Shown here: positions 11,120 to 19,522 of the stretch, in pieces
Layout: every line of letters begins with the position of its first letter
Position numbering within the stretch: position 1 is the first letter of the stretch
DNA from: Lachnospiraceae bacterium
Lineage (GTDB): Bacteria > Bacillota > Clostridia > Lachnospirales > Lachnospiraceae
DNA: 50,298 bases
Direction of reading: 5' to 3'
Assembly: GCA_017518185.1 (NCBI GenBank)
Contig: JAFWWB010000080.1
Location: 1 to 50,298, forward strand
The notes under the pieces: model-generated
Databases searched by the model: none
What the model was told of the DNA's origin: nothing
The model's input: only the letters and a program-made list of their open reading frames with translations
Position numbers and translations under genes: made by a program

Positions 11120-11953
11120 TTATTTTCCCAACAGTATCCTCACGTAAGGCGTTACGCTGTGGTACAGGGCCGCCGGAAGACTGTAATTCTTGTGTACGAA
11201 GTGGAACCAGTCCGCAGCGGGAAGCCCCCCCGGACTTTCTTTCTTCTTAAGCCGTTCGGTCCGCGTCAGGCCCGTGTCACGCCAGCTGCCCTTCACATCA
11301 TTGTCATCGCAGACTCCCGAGTGGGCGGCGGCATTGACCACTATACGCCCCTTTGCCTTCATGCGCAAGCCATAATCGTAATCTCCCATGCTGTGGACGT
11401 ACCGCCTGTCCAGATTTCCCATGGCTATAAAGCATTCCATGGTCACCAGCAGGCAGTTACAGTTAAAGGTATCGCACAGGACCGGCTCCTCCGATGGCGG
11501 GATCAGTTCAAATCTCGCCAGATACTTTGAGCTCTTCTTAACGCCTCCGTAGCTCTGCCTTCCGTCATGCCATACCGTTGAACCCGCCACCGCATCGGCT
11601 TTTATGTCCTCCAGACGCTTTATGAGAGCCTCCAGGGCTCCCGGGTAGAATTCCACATCATCGTTCACCAGCAGCACGTAGTCATAAAGCTTCCTGCGCT
11701 TCGCGGCGTGGCTCATGGCCACTCTCATGCCCCCGTTCCAGAAGAGCTTTCCGCTGACGTGTATCAGAATGATCTTTCCCGCTGGATTCTTATACTCCTT
11801 CAGCATATCCGGAGTGCCGTCATCGGAGTCGGAATCCGCCGCTATGACATCTGCCCGTATCTCCGGCCCCAGGTCCGTAAGCAGCGTATCCAGGCATCTT
11901 TTTGTCTTCTCCCGCCTGTTATGACAGGTAAGGAGCATCGCAACTCTTTTCAT
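11120..11953 (-). CDS. GT2 family glycosyltransferase
   Basis: A 277-residue GT-A enzyme. [18 protein letters not shown] starts the fold (7-24), SDSDDGT (41-47) binds nucleotide, and VNDDVEF (96-102) holds the metal-binding acids. The mid-part FWNGGMR and C-terminal [16 protein letters not shown] resemble rhamnosyltransferase-like GT2 proteins. It follows the upstream GT2 stop by one base, so translation is coupled. Donor and acceptor are unknown. Confidence 0.85.
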   Translation of the reverse strand: MKRVAMLLTCHNRREKTKRCLDTLLTDLGPEIRADVIAADSDSDDGTPDMLKEYKNPAGKIILIHVSGKLFWNGGMRVAMSHAAKRRKLYDYVLLVNDDVEFYPGALEALIKRLEDIKADAVAGSTVWHDGRQSYGGVKKSSKYLARFELIPPSEEPVLCDTFNCNCLLVTMECFIAMGNLDRRYVHSMGDYDYGLRMKAKGRIVVNAAAHSGVCDDNDVKGSWRDTGLTRTERLKKKESPGGLPAADWFHFVHKNYSLPAALYHSVTPYVRILLGK

Positions 11954-11954
11954 C

Positions 11955-12779
11955 TCAGAAGCAGACCAGCCTCCTTCCGCTCAGATGGAACACTATCCTG
12001 CAGAGCAGGTCCAGCATTTCCTTGCGCTTATCGTCACCTCTGTCCTCGGCCTTTTTGTATGCCTTGTAGATAAAGCGGCACCACTCGATGTTGAGCCTGC
12101 TGTCACCAAGCTCCTTCTGGAGCCTGTAGATCTCGAACTTACGCTTCGCGTTGTTCTGTCCCGTCTTGTTGTCGCCGTACATGCGGTACAGAGCCAGGGG
12201 CTTTCTTATGTAACAGGGTGTTCCCTCATCGAAGAGTCCGGTGAAAAACTTCCAGTCGAAAACGTAATGGTACTTCTCGTCAAGCAGCCTCCCCTTATTA
12301 CGCCAGAAGGCCGCCGGCTGCACTATATAGTACCAGCGTCTTATCATGCCGTCGTAGCCCTTTCTGAAGGAGGCATTATATTCCGTAAGCCTCTTCTCCC
12401 TGTCGCAGTACCAGGCATCTCCTATCACCAGCGTGCTCTCCGGCTTCTTTTCGAAAGCCGCAGCCACCTTCTCCAGCACATGCTCATCCTTATAGCAGTC
12501 GTCGCTGTTGATCCACGCCACGTATTTTCCCGCAGCTCTCTTAAGGCCTTTATTTATGGCTTCAGCCTGTCCGTGATCCTTCTCCCGGATGTAGATGATA
12601 CGCTTATCTTTTTCACAGTAGCCCCGGACTATCTCTTCCGTACCATCATCGGAGCAGTTATCCACTATGATGTACTCAAAGTCACCGAGGCTCTGGCATA
12701 GCACCGAATCTATGGTATCCCCTATGAACTCCGCCTGCTGCCAGGTGGGTGTTATTATGGTAAATAAGGGCTCAGCCAT
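11955..12779 (-). CDS. GT2 family glycosyltransferase
   Basis: A 274-residue GT-A enzyme beginning MAEPLFTIITPTWQQAEFI. The frame is open further upstream to 12893, but that stretch is arginine/serine-rich and antisense-like, and it lies inside the KdsC-like gene. The ATG at 12779 with GGAGG at 7 nt (GGAGGAAGCCC ATG) is the sensible start. VDNCSDDGTEE and INSDDCY (90-96, metal site SDD) are typical. It overlaps the phosphatase gene by 8 bp. The C-terminal third is helical and basic, suiting membrane-surface work on a lipid-linked acceptor. Confidence 0.85.
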   Translation of the reverse strand: MAEPLFTIITPTWQQAEFIGDTIDSVLCQSLGDFEYIIVDNCSDDGTEEIVRGYCEKDKRIIYIREKDHGQAEAINKGLKRAAGKYVAWINSDDCYKDEHVLEKVAAAFEKKPESTLVIGDAWYCDREKRLTEYNASFRKGYDGMIRRWYYIVQPAAFWRNKGRLLDEKYHYVFDWKFFTGLFDEGTPCYIRKPLALYRMYGDNKTGQNNAKRKFEIYRLQKELGDSRLNIEWCRFIYKAYKKAEDRGDDKRKEMLDLLCRIVFHLSGRRLVCF

Positions 12780-13242
12780 GGGCTTCCTCCGAAAGAATCC
12801 TGGCCAGCTCCCGCACCACGCCGAAGCCCCCGTTCTTCGAGGAGACCCAGTCGGCGATCTCAAGGATCTCAGGCTCCGCATCCGCAGGCGCACCCTTGAT
12901 GCCGCAGAGACTCATGGCTGCCATATCGTTCACATCGTTGCCTATATACATCACTTCCGATGCTTCAAAACCACTGTCCGATAAATATCCCACCAAAGCC
13001 TCCGCCTTATCCGGGACGTTATGTATCACCGGTATGCCCAGCTTTTCTCCCCTGCGAGCCACTATGGCCACTCTTTCCGTGGAGAGTATGAGCTGGGATA
13101 TGCCCAGCTTTTTTATGATGCCCACACCAAGGCCGTCGCCTCTGTGGACACAGGCCACCTCCCGGCCTTCGCTGTCTATGTAGGCGCGGTTGTCGGTCAT
13201 CACGCCGTCAAAATCGTATACTATAAGTTTGGGTTTATTCAT
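12772..13242 (-). CDS. HAD phosphatase, KdsC-like (3-deoxy-ulosonate 8-phosphate phosphatase family)
   Basis: A 156-residue HAD subfamily C0 phosphatase. The nucleophile motif is YDFDGVMTDN (9-18, D10 and D12), motif II is in LSTE, and motif IV is GNDVNDMAAM (101-110). KdsC-type enzymes dephosphorylate Kdo-8-P; relatives act on sialic-acid-type 9-phosphates. No KdsA, KdsB, NeuB or NeuA is in the window, so the substrate is unknown. The open frame continues to 13296 through repeat R4 (MQKCHPERSRGIF...), but MNKPKL at 13242 is the native N-terminus by family length. The upstream GGTGAAACTT is a weak RBS. Confidence 0.82.
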   Translation of the reverse strand: MNKPKLIVYDFDGVMTDNRAYIDSEGREVACVHRGDGLGVGIIKKLGISQLILSTERVAIVARRGEKLGIPVIHNVPDKAEALVGYLSDSGFEASEVMYIGNDVNDMAAMSLCGIKGAPADAEPEILEIADWVSSKNGGFGVVRELARILSEEAHG

Positions 13243-13258
13243 AAGTTTCACCGTTTCA

Positions 13259-13429
13259 AAGATCCCTCGACTGCGCTCGGGATGACATTTTTGCATAACT
13301 GCGCTCGGGATGACATTGTGCGTACACGTGTTCTCTTGTCATTCCGGGCGGGCAGCTCCTTTTTTTGTCATTCCGAGCGAGCAAAGCGAGTCGAGGAATC
13401 TTTTTCCCGTTCACTGCGCTCGGATAACA
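13259..13429. repeat. dispersed hairpin repeat cluster R4 (several partial units)
   Basis: A compound of at least four units. There is a minimal 29-bp copy at 13259-13287, a partial end (ACTGCGCTCGGGATGACA) at 13298-13315, and inverted starts (TGTCATTCCG) at 13337 and 13366. The latter runs to GAGGAATCTT at 13402, and a degenerate end (CACTGCGCTCGGATAACA) sits at 13412-13429. The inverted unit is translated as the C-terminus of the GT26 gene, including its stop codon. Confidence 0.85.
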
Positions 13430-14189
13430 TTCTGCTTATCATGCGGTGTCCGAGATAAAACGGCATCAGCGCCGCAAACTCCGTATTGGTGACAAGGTAG
13501 CGCTTCCACAGCCGTCCCGGATCCTGCAGCAGCCGGTAGAGCCACTCAAGTCCCAGGGAACGCATCCACTCGGGAGCCCTCTCCACAGTGCCCGCATGAA
13601 AATCAAAGGCTGCTCCCACACCAAGCATGACTCCCTCCGCAAACTTTGCGTTTCTCTGCATGAAGTACTCCTGCTTGGGGGCTCCCAGCCCTATCCATAT
13701 ATAATCGGCCCGGGCTTCGTTCATCCTGTCAACCGCAGCCCGTTCCTCTTCCTCTTCCAGCTTTCTGAAAGGAGGCGCCTCCATCCCGGCCACCACCGTT
13801 TGCGGATAACGCTCCCTCACCACGTTCTCAAGTTTCTCCAGTGTCTCCGGCGAAGCGCCGTAAAAATAATGGCGTCCGCCCTTCTCCAGCATCCTGCGCA
13901 TGAAATCAGGCCCCGCCACCTGGCAGGCATCGCCGTGGCCCCTCTTCTTAAGGCACCAGGCCAGCGGTTTTCCATCGGGCATGACCACGCAGGCCTCCTG
14001 CTGGGCGGCCCTGTAATCCGGATCCTTACGGAGCGTCATGAGGGTATGGACATTGCAGAAGGTAATGTACTTTCCCTTCCGTCCTTCTTTTTCCGCTGCC
14101 AGCCTCTCCGCCGCCTCTTCCGGTGAAGTCACTGCCACTGCGGTACCCAGCAGCTTTACTCTTTTTATGCCGAGATGCTTTTCCGTCAT
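13368..14189 (-). CDS. WecG/TagA/CpsF family (GT26) glycosyltransferase with repeat-derived tail
   Basis: A 273-residue GT26 enzyme, expected to add an N-acetylmannosamine-type sugar to a polyprenyl-diphosphate-linked monosaccharide. MPDGKP (70-75), GASPETLEKL (111-120), GAPKQE (169-174) and the membrane-targeting LGLEWLYRLLQDPGRLWKRY (212-231) are conserved. The family normally ends shortly after this appendage. Here residues about 256-273 (SERSEREKDSSTRFARSE) are encoded by repeat R4, and the stop is the TGA of the repeat's GGAATGACA end. It overlaps the next glycosyltransferase gene by 4 bp (ATGA). It sits just downstream of the initiating phosphotransferase, so it may add the second sugar. 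Confidence 0.88.
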   Translation of the reverse strand: MTEKHLGIKRVKLLGTAVAVTSPEEAAERLAAEKEGRKGKYITFCNVHTLMTLRKDPDYRAAQQEACVVMPDGKPLAWCLKKRGHGDACQVAGPDFMRRMLEKGGRHYFYGASPETLEKLENVVRERYPQTVVAGMEAPPFRKLEEEEERAAVDRMNEARADYIWIGLGAPKQEYFMQRNAKFAEGVMLGVGAAFDFHAGTVERAPEWMRSLGLEWLYRLLQDPGRLWKRYLVTNTEFAALMPFYLGHRMISRMLSERSEREKDSSTRFARSE

Positions 14190-15085
14190 TTTTTACCCAG
14201 CCTCTTCTTTATAAAGGCTATGGCCTTGTTCACCCCGTAATACTTTCTGATATAGGCCCTGTCGTAATCCGTATCCCGCTTCACGCTCTTTATCACGGGC
14301 AGTGGGAACTCCATGCTGCCTCTGGAAAAATCCTCGCTGCTGCTCCACTTGGTGTGGGTAGCGTCTTCCCGGTCAAAGCCTATGTTCTCGATGAGGTTCA
14401 CCGCCGGGACTATCCCCAGGCCCCTGTTCTTGTGCCTGCAGTAATCCCACTGTATGTCCCAGGTGTCCTTTTTTTTTGTATAGACACTCATTATATCACG
14501 TTTTGCGTAGAAATATGAACTGCCGTATATCCCCCTGAAACTACCGCTCCGGTCGATCTCCGGCCAGTCCGTAACATCCGGATCGTACAGGCTCCAGGCC
14601 CTGCGCCAGGTAGCCCAGCCCCAGATGCTTGAAAAACAGGAGAAGCAGTAAGGTCCGTTTATCTTATGATCCCTTACGAGATTCGTGCCGGAGATCATCA
14701 TCACCCGCCTGTCGTTCTTATAGGCTTCCAGCATGTCCCTGCAGTAGGTAAAGAAATCCGGCACCGGCACCACGTCGTCCTCCAGGATTATGGTACACTC
14801 CTCCTTCTCCAGAACGGCGCTTATGCCCGTGTGCACCCGCTCCTTGCAGCCCATATTGGCGGCGGCGTAGATCTTCTCAACCTTACATGGCCAGTCCACG
14901 TTCTCCGCCAGCTGCCGGCAGGCTATCACCTTTCCTATATCGTCGGGCCTGTCCGCCCTGGGGCCGTCGCATACCAGATAGAGTTTTTCCGGCCTGGCCT
15001 CCCTCACGGCTTCGAACACCTTTTCCAGAGTGTCGGGCCTGTTAAAGAATATCAGTGTTACGGGCACATCCAGCTTTGTACTCAT
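14186..15085 (-). CDS. GT-A glycosyltransferase (GT2/GNT-I-like)
   Basis: 299 residues. VPVTLIFFNRPDTLEKVFEA opens the fold, YLVCDGPR (36-43) replaces the usual GT2 DDGS, and LEDDVVPVPDFF (101-112) is the metal and donor site. FSSIWGWATWRRAW is characteristic of bacterial relatives of N-acetylglucosaminyltransferase I found in polysaccharide clusters. ATGA overlaps on both sides (14186-14189 and 15082-15085) show tight co-translation between the GT26 and the phosphotransferase genes. The specific sugar is unknown. Confidence 0.8.
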   Translation of the reverse strand: MSTKLDVPVTLIFFNRPDTLEKVFEAVREARPEKLYLVCDGPRADRPDDIGKVIACRQLAENVDWPCKVEKIYAAANMGCKERVHTGISAVLEKEECTIILEDDVVPVPDFFTYCRDMLEAYKNDRRVMMISGTNLVRDHKINGPYCFSCFSSIWGWATWRRAWSLYDPDVTDWPEIDRSGSFRGIYGSSYFYAKRDIMSVYTKKKDTWDIQWDYCRHKNRGLGIVPAVNLIENIGFDREDATHTKWSSSEDFSRGSMEFPLPVIKSVKRDTDYDRAYIRKYYGVNKAIAFIKKRLGKK

Positions 15086-16500
15086 TTTGACCCCTTTCCG
15101 AAGATCACCACTCCAACTGTCTGGAGCAGGAGCTTAACATCCAGCATCAGCGACCAGCTGTCGATATACTCAAGATCCAGCCGCACCACCTCGTCGAAAT
15201 CCGTGATGTCGCTGCGGCCGCTGACCTGCCACATACCCGTAAGTCCCGGGGTTATGGAAAGCCTTCTTCTGTAATGCACGTTATACTGCTCGAATTCCGC
15301 CACCGTGGGAGGTCTGGTCCCCACCAGGCTCATATCCCCTTTGAGTACGTTCCAGAACTGGGGAAACTCATCCAGACTGGTCTTCCTTATGAAACGTCCC
15401 ACCTTTGTGATGCGGGGATCGTTCTCCATCTTGAACATCAGCCCCTTCATCTCGTTCTTTTCCATGAGCTCCTGCTTCCGCTTCTCCGCATCCTTATACA
15501 TGGAACGGAATTTATAAAGCTTGAAGCGCCGCCCGTTCTTGCCTATGCGTTCCTGGGCAAAGATCACGGGCCCCCTGGATTCGATCTTGATGGCCAGGGC
15601 GATAAAAGGGAAGATCACGGCCGTGATGAGAAGACCTATGATGCTCCCTATGATATCAAAGAATCGCTTGATGAGCAGGCGCCTGTAATCCATGTTCTGA
15701 AGGGAGAAGGAGAGCACGGAATAGCCGGCGAAATCCCCGGCCTCCTTGCCTTCCAGGTTCAGCTCCTCCACGTCTATATCGTAATGGCAGAGTATGCCCA
15801 TGGCTTCGAAATCCAGGATCATATCCCTGACCTTTTCGATGTCCTCATGGGGCAGGGATATGAAGACCCTGTCCAGTATATCCTGTATGGCCACATCGAT
15901 AAGGTCGTCGGCGCAGGCCACTACAGGTATGTCATCTATGTATCCGCCCCTGAGATCCTCGTCCATAATGGCCACGGATTTCATCTCATAGTTCCAGGCG
16001 TTTTCTTCCTTTATGTGGGCGATGATCTCCGGCGCCCTCTCCTTTGTGGTGATCACCATGAGCTTGTCGCTGTTGGTGCTCCACTTGTAATGCCGGAGCA
16101 TGTATTCCTTGAAGGCCAGGTGGGCGCCGTAGGTCAGTATCTGGTTCAGCACGGCAAAGATGCCGAAGACCAGTCGGGAAAGCTGCCCAACATTGTTGCT
16201 GATATACATGAATATCATGCTGCCCACGGTGATGATCACTGTATAGCGGGCGATGGCCATGAACTCCTTGAAAAATCCGCGGATGAAGAAATCCCTGTTC
16301 CAGTCGGTGAGTATGGAATACATCAGCGACATGATGAGCAGGAAAAGTCCGAAGAAGGTGTGGGTGCGGAAATCCCAGCCGTCGCCGCCGTAAAAGCGGA
16401 TGAACATGGCCGCGGCAAAGGAAAGGGCCGTCATCAGCAGCTCTATCAGCACCAGCACGTATGTTTTTATGACCCGGCTCTTCCGGTATATCTTATTCAT
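15082..16500 (-). CDS. polyprenyl-phosphate sugar-1-phosphate transferase (initiating enzyme)
   Basis: Starts the glycan by moving a sugar 1-phosphate from a UDP-sugar to undecaprenyl phosphate. In 472 residues there are four or five N-terminal membrane helices (about 13-150), a central nucleotide-binding-like domain (about 150-270), then the bacterial sugar transferase domain. The latter starts KRFFDIIGSIIGLLI and contains GPVIFAQERIGKNG, KFRSM, KTSLDEFPQFWNVLKG, LVGTRPP and TPGLTGMWQVSGR. This is the WbaP/WcaJ-like large form. It has ATGA overlaps with both neighbours. As the only such enzyme in the window, it marks the locus as making a lipid-linked glycan. Confidence 0.95.
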   Translation of the reverse strand: MNKIYRKSRVIKTYVLVLIELLMTALSFAAAMFIRFYGGDGWDFRTHTFFGLFLLIMSLMYSILTDWNRDFFIRGFFKEFMAIARYTVIITVGSMIFMYISNNVGQLSRLVFGIFAVLNQILTYGAHLAFKEYMLRHYKWSTNSDKLMVITTKERAPEIIAHIKEENAWNYEMKSVAIMDEDLRGGYIDDIPVVACADDLIDVAIQDILDRVFISLPHEDIEKVRDMILDFEAMGILCHYDIDVEELNLEGKEAGDFAGYSVLSFSLQNMDYRRLLIKRFFDIIGSIIGLLITAVIFPFIALAIKIESRGPVIFAQERIGKNGRRFKLYKFRSMYKDAEKRKQELMEKNEMKGLMFKMENDPRITKVGRFIRKTSLDEFPQFWNVLKGDMSLVGTRPPTVAEFEQYNVHYRRRLSITPGLTGMWQVSGRSDITDFDEVVRLDLEYIDSWSLMLDVKLLLQTVGVVIFGKGSK

Positions 16501-17480
16501 CGCAGTCTATTATACACCCCTTCAAAGGCGCTGACAAATCTGTACAGACCGTAGGATATGTCAAAGGCCTTCATCCTGATGCGCTTGCCCGCATCCCATT
16601 TGATCGTTTTGAAATGATCCCTGTAAAAACGCTTGAAATACCGTTTTATCTTTTTTCTGTCTTCTCTTCCTGCCGCTGCCCCGTAATATTCGATGGTCTT
16701 GTACATGGAGTAGTTCACTTCCCGGCGGTAGAGCTCCTTCTCACCCTTCGTCCTGTAGAATTCCATCTTCTCAAGGCTTACGGCAAAGGCATCCCTGTAA
16801 TTCTTTCCTCCGTGGGCCTTCATAAGGCCTCCCTGCCAGAAGCGGTATTCGTAAAGGGGCTCGTTCACCACCGCAGCCCTGCCGGACTTCCATATGAGAC
16901 GGTAGGTCACGCTGGCATCCTCGAATATCCTGCCCTTCGGATAGCGTATCTTCTCGCCTTCCTTAAAGAGGCTCAGGTCGTAGAGCTTGTTCCAGGCCAC
17001 CACCCAGCCCATCATCCTGCCGGGCTCGTAGGAATCCAGCTCCGCCTCCCTTGCCTCATAAATGCTGAGCTTTTCCACGGGCATCTTTTCAGGTTCCGTA
17101 AGCTTCCCCTCGGGATCCATCTCCGTATAGCCGCAGCGCACAAAGCGCGCTCCCGTCTCTTCAGCAGCCTTTACCAGCTTTTCGACGGTATCCGCTGCCA
17201 GCCTGTCATCCGCATCCACATAGGTGAGCCACCGGCCCGCAGCCGCTTCTATACCCACGTTACGGGTCTCCGCCAGTCCCTTGTTCTCCTGGTGTATGAC
17301 CCTGACCCGGCTGTCAGCCTCAGCGTAAGCATCCAGTATGCCCGGAGTTGAGTCCTTTGAGCCGTCGTCGATCAGTATCACTTCCAGTGCCCCGTATGTC
17401 TGGCCCAGGATGCTGTCCACGCATTCCCTTATATAGTTTTCGGCCTGATAGGCCGGTACGACTACAGAGACCTTATCCAT
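16497..17480 (-). CDS. GT2 family glycosyltransferase
   Basis: A 327-residue GT-A enzyme. VVVPAYQAENYIRECVDSIL (6-25), LIDDGSKDSTP (36-46) and YVDADDR (87-93, metal site D89/D91) are standard GT2. The segment GRIFEDASVTYRL in the second half matches EpsJ/capsular GT2 enzymes. The basic C-terminus likely contacts the membrane. Its ATG shares one base with the stop of the preceding GT2 gene (TGATG). Confidence 0.88.
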   Translation of the reverse strand: MDKVSVVVPAYQAENYIRECVDSILGQTYGALEVILIDDGSKDSTPGILDAYAEADSRVRVIHQENKGLAETRNVGIEAAAGRWLTYVDADDRLAADTVEKLVKAAEETGARFVRCGYTEMDPEGKLTEPEKMPVEKLSIYEAREAELDSYEPGRMMGWVVAWNKLYDLSLFKEGEKIRYPKGRIFEDASVTYRLIWKSGRAAVVNEPLYEYRFWQGGLMKAHGGKNYRDAFAVSLEKMEFYRTKGEKELYRREVNYSMYKTIEYYGAAAGREDRKKIKRYFKRFYRDHFKTIKWDAGKRIRMKAFDISYGLYRFVSAFEGVYNRLR

Positions 17481-18481
17481 CAGTACTTCCCCGTCAGCTT
17501 CATGGCTGCGCGTCCTGCCCTGGCAGCCGCATATTCCAGGCCTCCCGCCATCAGCTGCTTTCTTATCCTTTCGGAATCCTCACATTCCTCCTCCAGGGCG
17601 CTGTAGATACGCAGCGCAAAGGTCAGTTTATTTTCAAGCGCCGTGGTATAAAAAGGCTCCAGATCCGCTGCAGTAAAGGTCCCCCTTCTGTCATAGAGGT
17701 ATTTCAGGTCCTTTACATGTCTGATGGCGCTCAGTCTGTGTTTATCCGGCATGAGATATCTCTCCACCGACCAGCCTATCATATTGGAGGCGCTCTGCTT
17801 CAGCAGGTCTATGGCATTCCAGGAGGAACCCGTAACCTGCCGGTAAGCTCCGAGGGTGTCCGGAATATAGTACATCTTCCCGTGACGCAGCAGCCAGCAG
17901 GTCATGTTGTTATCATCAAAGACTGCTGCCAGCGGTCCTTTGGGCGTATCCTCCTTATAGATGTTTCTGAACATCATGGCGTTGGCCTGCAGAAACATCA
18001 GCGGCCAGTATTCTTCAAGACTTATCTTCCTCTCGCATTTTGCCCGGCTGAGCGGCATGCTGTGTCCGTCCTCCCAGACCAGCGAGAGATTGGAGGCGGC
18101 GCAGATGCAGTCGGAATCAGCCTCATCCTCAAGCGCCTCAGCCAGCCTTGAGAGCCTGTCCTCGGATATGTAATAATCGTCCCCGTCCAGAAAGCTTATG
18201 TATTCCCCCTTTGCCTCCTTAAGTATGGCCAGGCGGTTAGCTGCGGAACGGCTTACACGGTTGTACTCCCTGTCCTTATCCCGTGGCTGCCTTACCAGTC
18301 TTATCTTTCCGGGATGCTTTGCGGCGTATATATTCAGCAGCTCCCAGGTGCCGTCATCGGAGCCGTCGTCACCGACAATGATCTCATAGTCAAAGGCCGT
18401 CTTCTGCATAAGGACGGAATCCAGACATTCCGCGATGTAGTCCTTTATGTTATATGCGGTTATCAGAACACTGATCTTCAA
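17480..18481 (-). CDS. GT2 family glycosyltransferase (TTG start)
   Basis: A 333-residue GT-A enzyme: ISVLITAYNIKDYIAECLDS (3-22), VGDDGSDDGTWELL (36-49) and FLDGDDYY (97-104, metal site). The start is a TTG at 18481 placed immediately after the TAG of the fucosyltransferase-like gene; no ATG fits the fold. Downstream, the stop overlaps the next gene by one base. The family uses many donors; none can be assigned here. Confidence 0.85.
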   Translation of the reverse strand: MKISVLITAYNIKDYIAECLDSVLMQKTAFDYEIIVGDDGSDDGTWELLNIYAAKHPGKIRLVRQPRDKDREYNRVSRSAANRLAILKEAKGEYISFLDGDDYYISEDRLSRLAEALEDEADSDCICAASNLSLVWEDGHSMPLSRAKCERKISLEEYWPLMFLQANAMMFRNIYKEDTPKGPLAAVFDDNNMTCWLLRHGKMYYIPDTLGAYRQVTGSSWNAIDLLKQSASNMIGWSVERYLMPDKHRLSAIRHVKDLKYLYDRRGTFTAADLEPFYTTALENKLTFALRIYSALEEECEDSERIRKQLMAGGLEYAAARAGRAAMKLTGKY

Positions 18482-19513
18482 CTAGATCTCTCCTTTCTTC
18501 CTGGAGGTTCCTGTCATACCTATCTTCTTCGAAAGGATCTGGGCCCTGGTCTTCTTGTACATATGCATGGGAGCCTTGAACACGTTAAGCGCCTTCTTAA
18601 GCTTCGCCGCATCCTTAAGGCGCTTCTGGTAATCCCGGCCTATGTAGACCATGCTGCGGCGTATTGCCTCTTCCTTATCCTGCTCAAAAATATTTAAGAG
18701 AAAGCTCTCGGCGTAGTCCGGATCCAGATATTTCGCCGCAAGGAAACCCTCCGGCGCCATAGGCGCCTTCATCATCTTGAGATAACGCTCGTCATCCTCC
18801 CATATCTCCCTTATGGCTTCCACTGCCGTGGGGATGTCGGGATAATCCGCGCAGTCTATGAAGGACTCGGGATTGAACTCCTCCTTTATGCTCCTGCTGC
18901 CCCAATAGATGGGAACAGTATCTCCGGCAAAGGCCTGGAAGATCTTCTCCGTGGTGTAGCCGTTGGTAGAGCAGTTCTCGAAGGCCAGGGTGAAGCGGTA
19001 CTGGCGCTCGAATGCTATCTTATCCTTTACGGGTCCTCCCACGTTATTGCGGTAGCGTCCGCCGGAATCCACGCCCAGCGCGGCATCCAGTGCCTTGTAC
19101 ATCTCGTCCCTTTTGCCTGCGGCATAGGGATTGGAGACAACCCTGTTGCAGAACTTCTTTCTGGAAAGGTAATATTCGTCGTCATGGGTATGCTTTGCCA
19201 GAGCCAGGGGTATGTCCTTTTCGTAAAGTGCATACAGGGGAAGGCGAAGATACCTGTCCTCGAAATCGATGAAATGAAAGCCCATGGCGTAATCGTAAAG
19301 GTTGAAATCGGGAATGATGTTCTCTCCGGTGAAGAAGATCTTCACGCAGTCCTGATAATTAAAATGCTTTTCCCCGAAGCAGGAGCAGAAGACATAGTCC
19401 GGCTTATCGGATATCTCCACCTCGTAATGCTTCTTCAGTATGTTGTAAAAAAGGTTGTCGGTCTTCTTTAAGTCATTCCAGAAATCGACATATGCTATCT
19501 TTATCTTCTTCAT
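18482..19513 (-). CDS. GT10 family alpha-1,3/4-fucosyltransferase-like enzyme
   Basis: 343 residues. The acceptor half has FTGENIIPDF (61-70) and YAMGFHFID. The donor half carries the GT10 signature FENCSTNGYTTEK (178-190) and VPIYWGS (200-206), where family members bind GDP-fucose. The basic C-terminal tail after the GT-B fold resembles the membrane-associating tail of Helicobacter FucTs. The donor is unclear: the locus makes GDP-4-keto-6-deoxymannose but shows only the D-rhamnose reductase. A GDP-fucose synthase elsewhere in the genome, or use of another GDP-6-deoxyhexose, would be needed. Confidence 0.9.
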   Translation of the reverse strand: MKKIKIAYVDFWNDLKKTDNLFYNILKKHYEVEISDKPDYVFCSCFGEKHFNYQDCVKIFFTGENIIPDFNLYDYAMGFHFIDFEDRYLRLPLYALYEKDIPLALAKHTHDDEYYLSRKKFCNRVVSNPYAAGKRDEMYKALDAALGVDSGGRYRNNVGGPVKDKIAFERQYRFTLAFENCSTNGYTTEKIFQAFAGDTVPIYWGSRSIKEEFNPESFIDCADYPDIPTAVEAIREIWEDDERYLKMMKAPMAPEGFLAAKYLDPDYAESFLLNIFEQDKEEAIRRSMVYIGRDYQKRLKDAAKLKKALNVFKAPMHMYKKTRAQILSKKIGMTGTSRKKGEI

Positions 19514-19522
19514 ATCATTCTC

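Noticed and set aside
12780-12893. N-terminal extension of the GT2 gene at 11955
   Set aside because: The extra 38 residues are Arg/Ser-rich, lie inside the phosphatase gene, and the family fold and GGAGG point to the ATG at 12779.
13243-13296. N-terminal extension of the KdsC-like protein through the repeat
   Set aside because: It reads MQKCHPERSRGIF, a translated repeat. KdsC proteins start a few residues before the DxD motif, matching the ATG at 13242.
15274-16554. Forward open frame of 426 codons opposite the phosphotransferase
   Set aside because: Antisense shadow; composition is His/Gly-rich without recognisable domain, and the minus strand encodes a clear enzyme.
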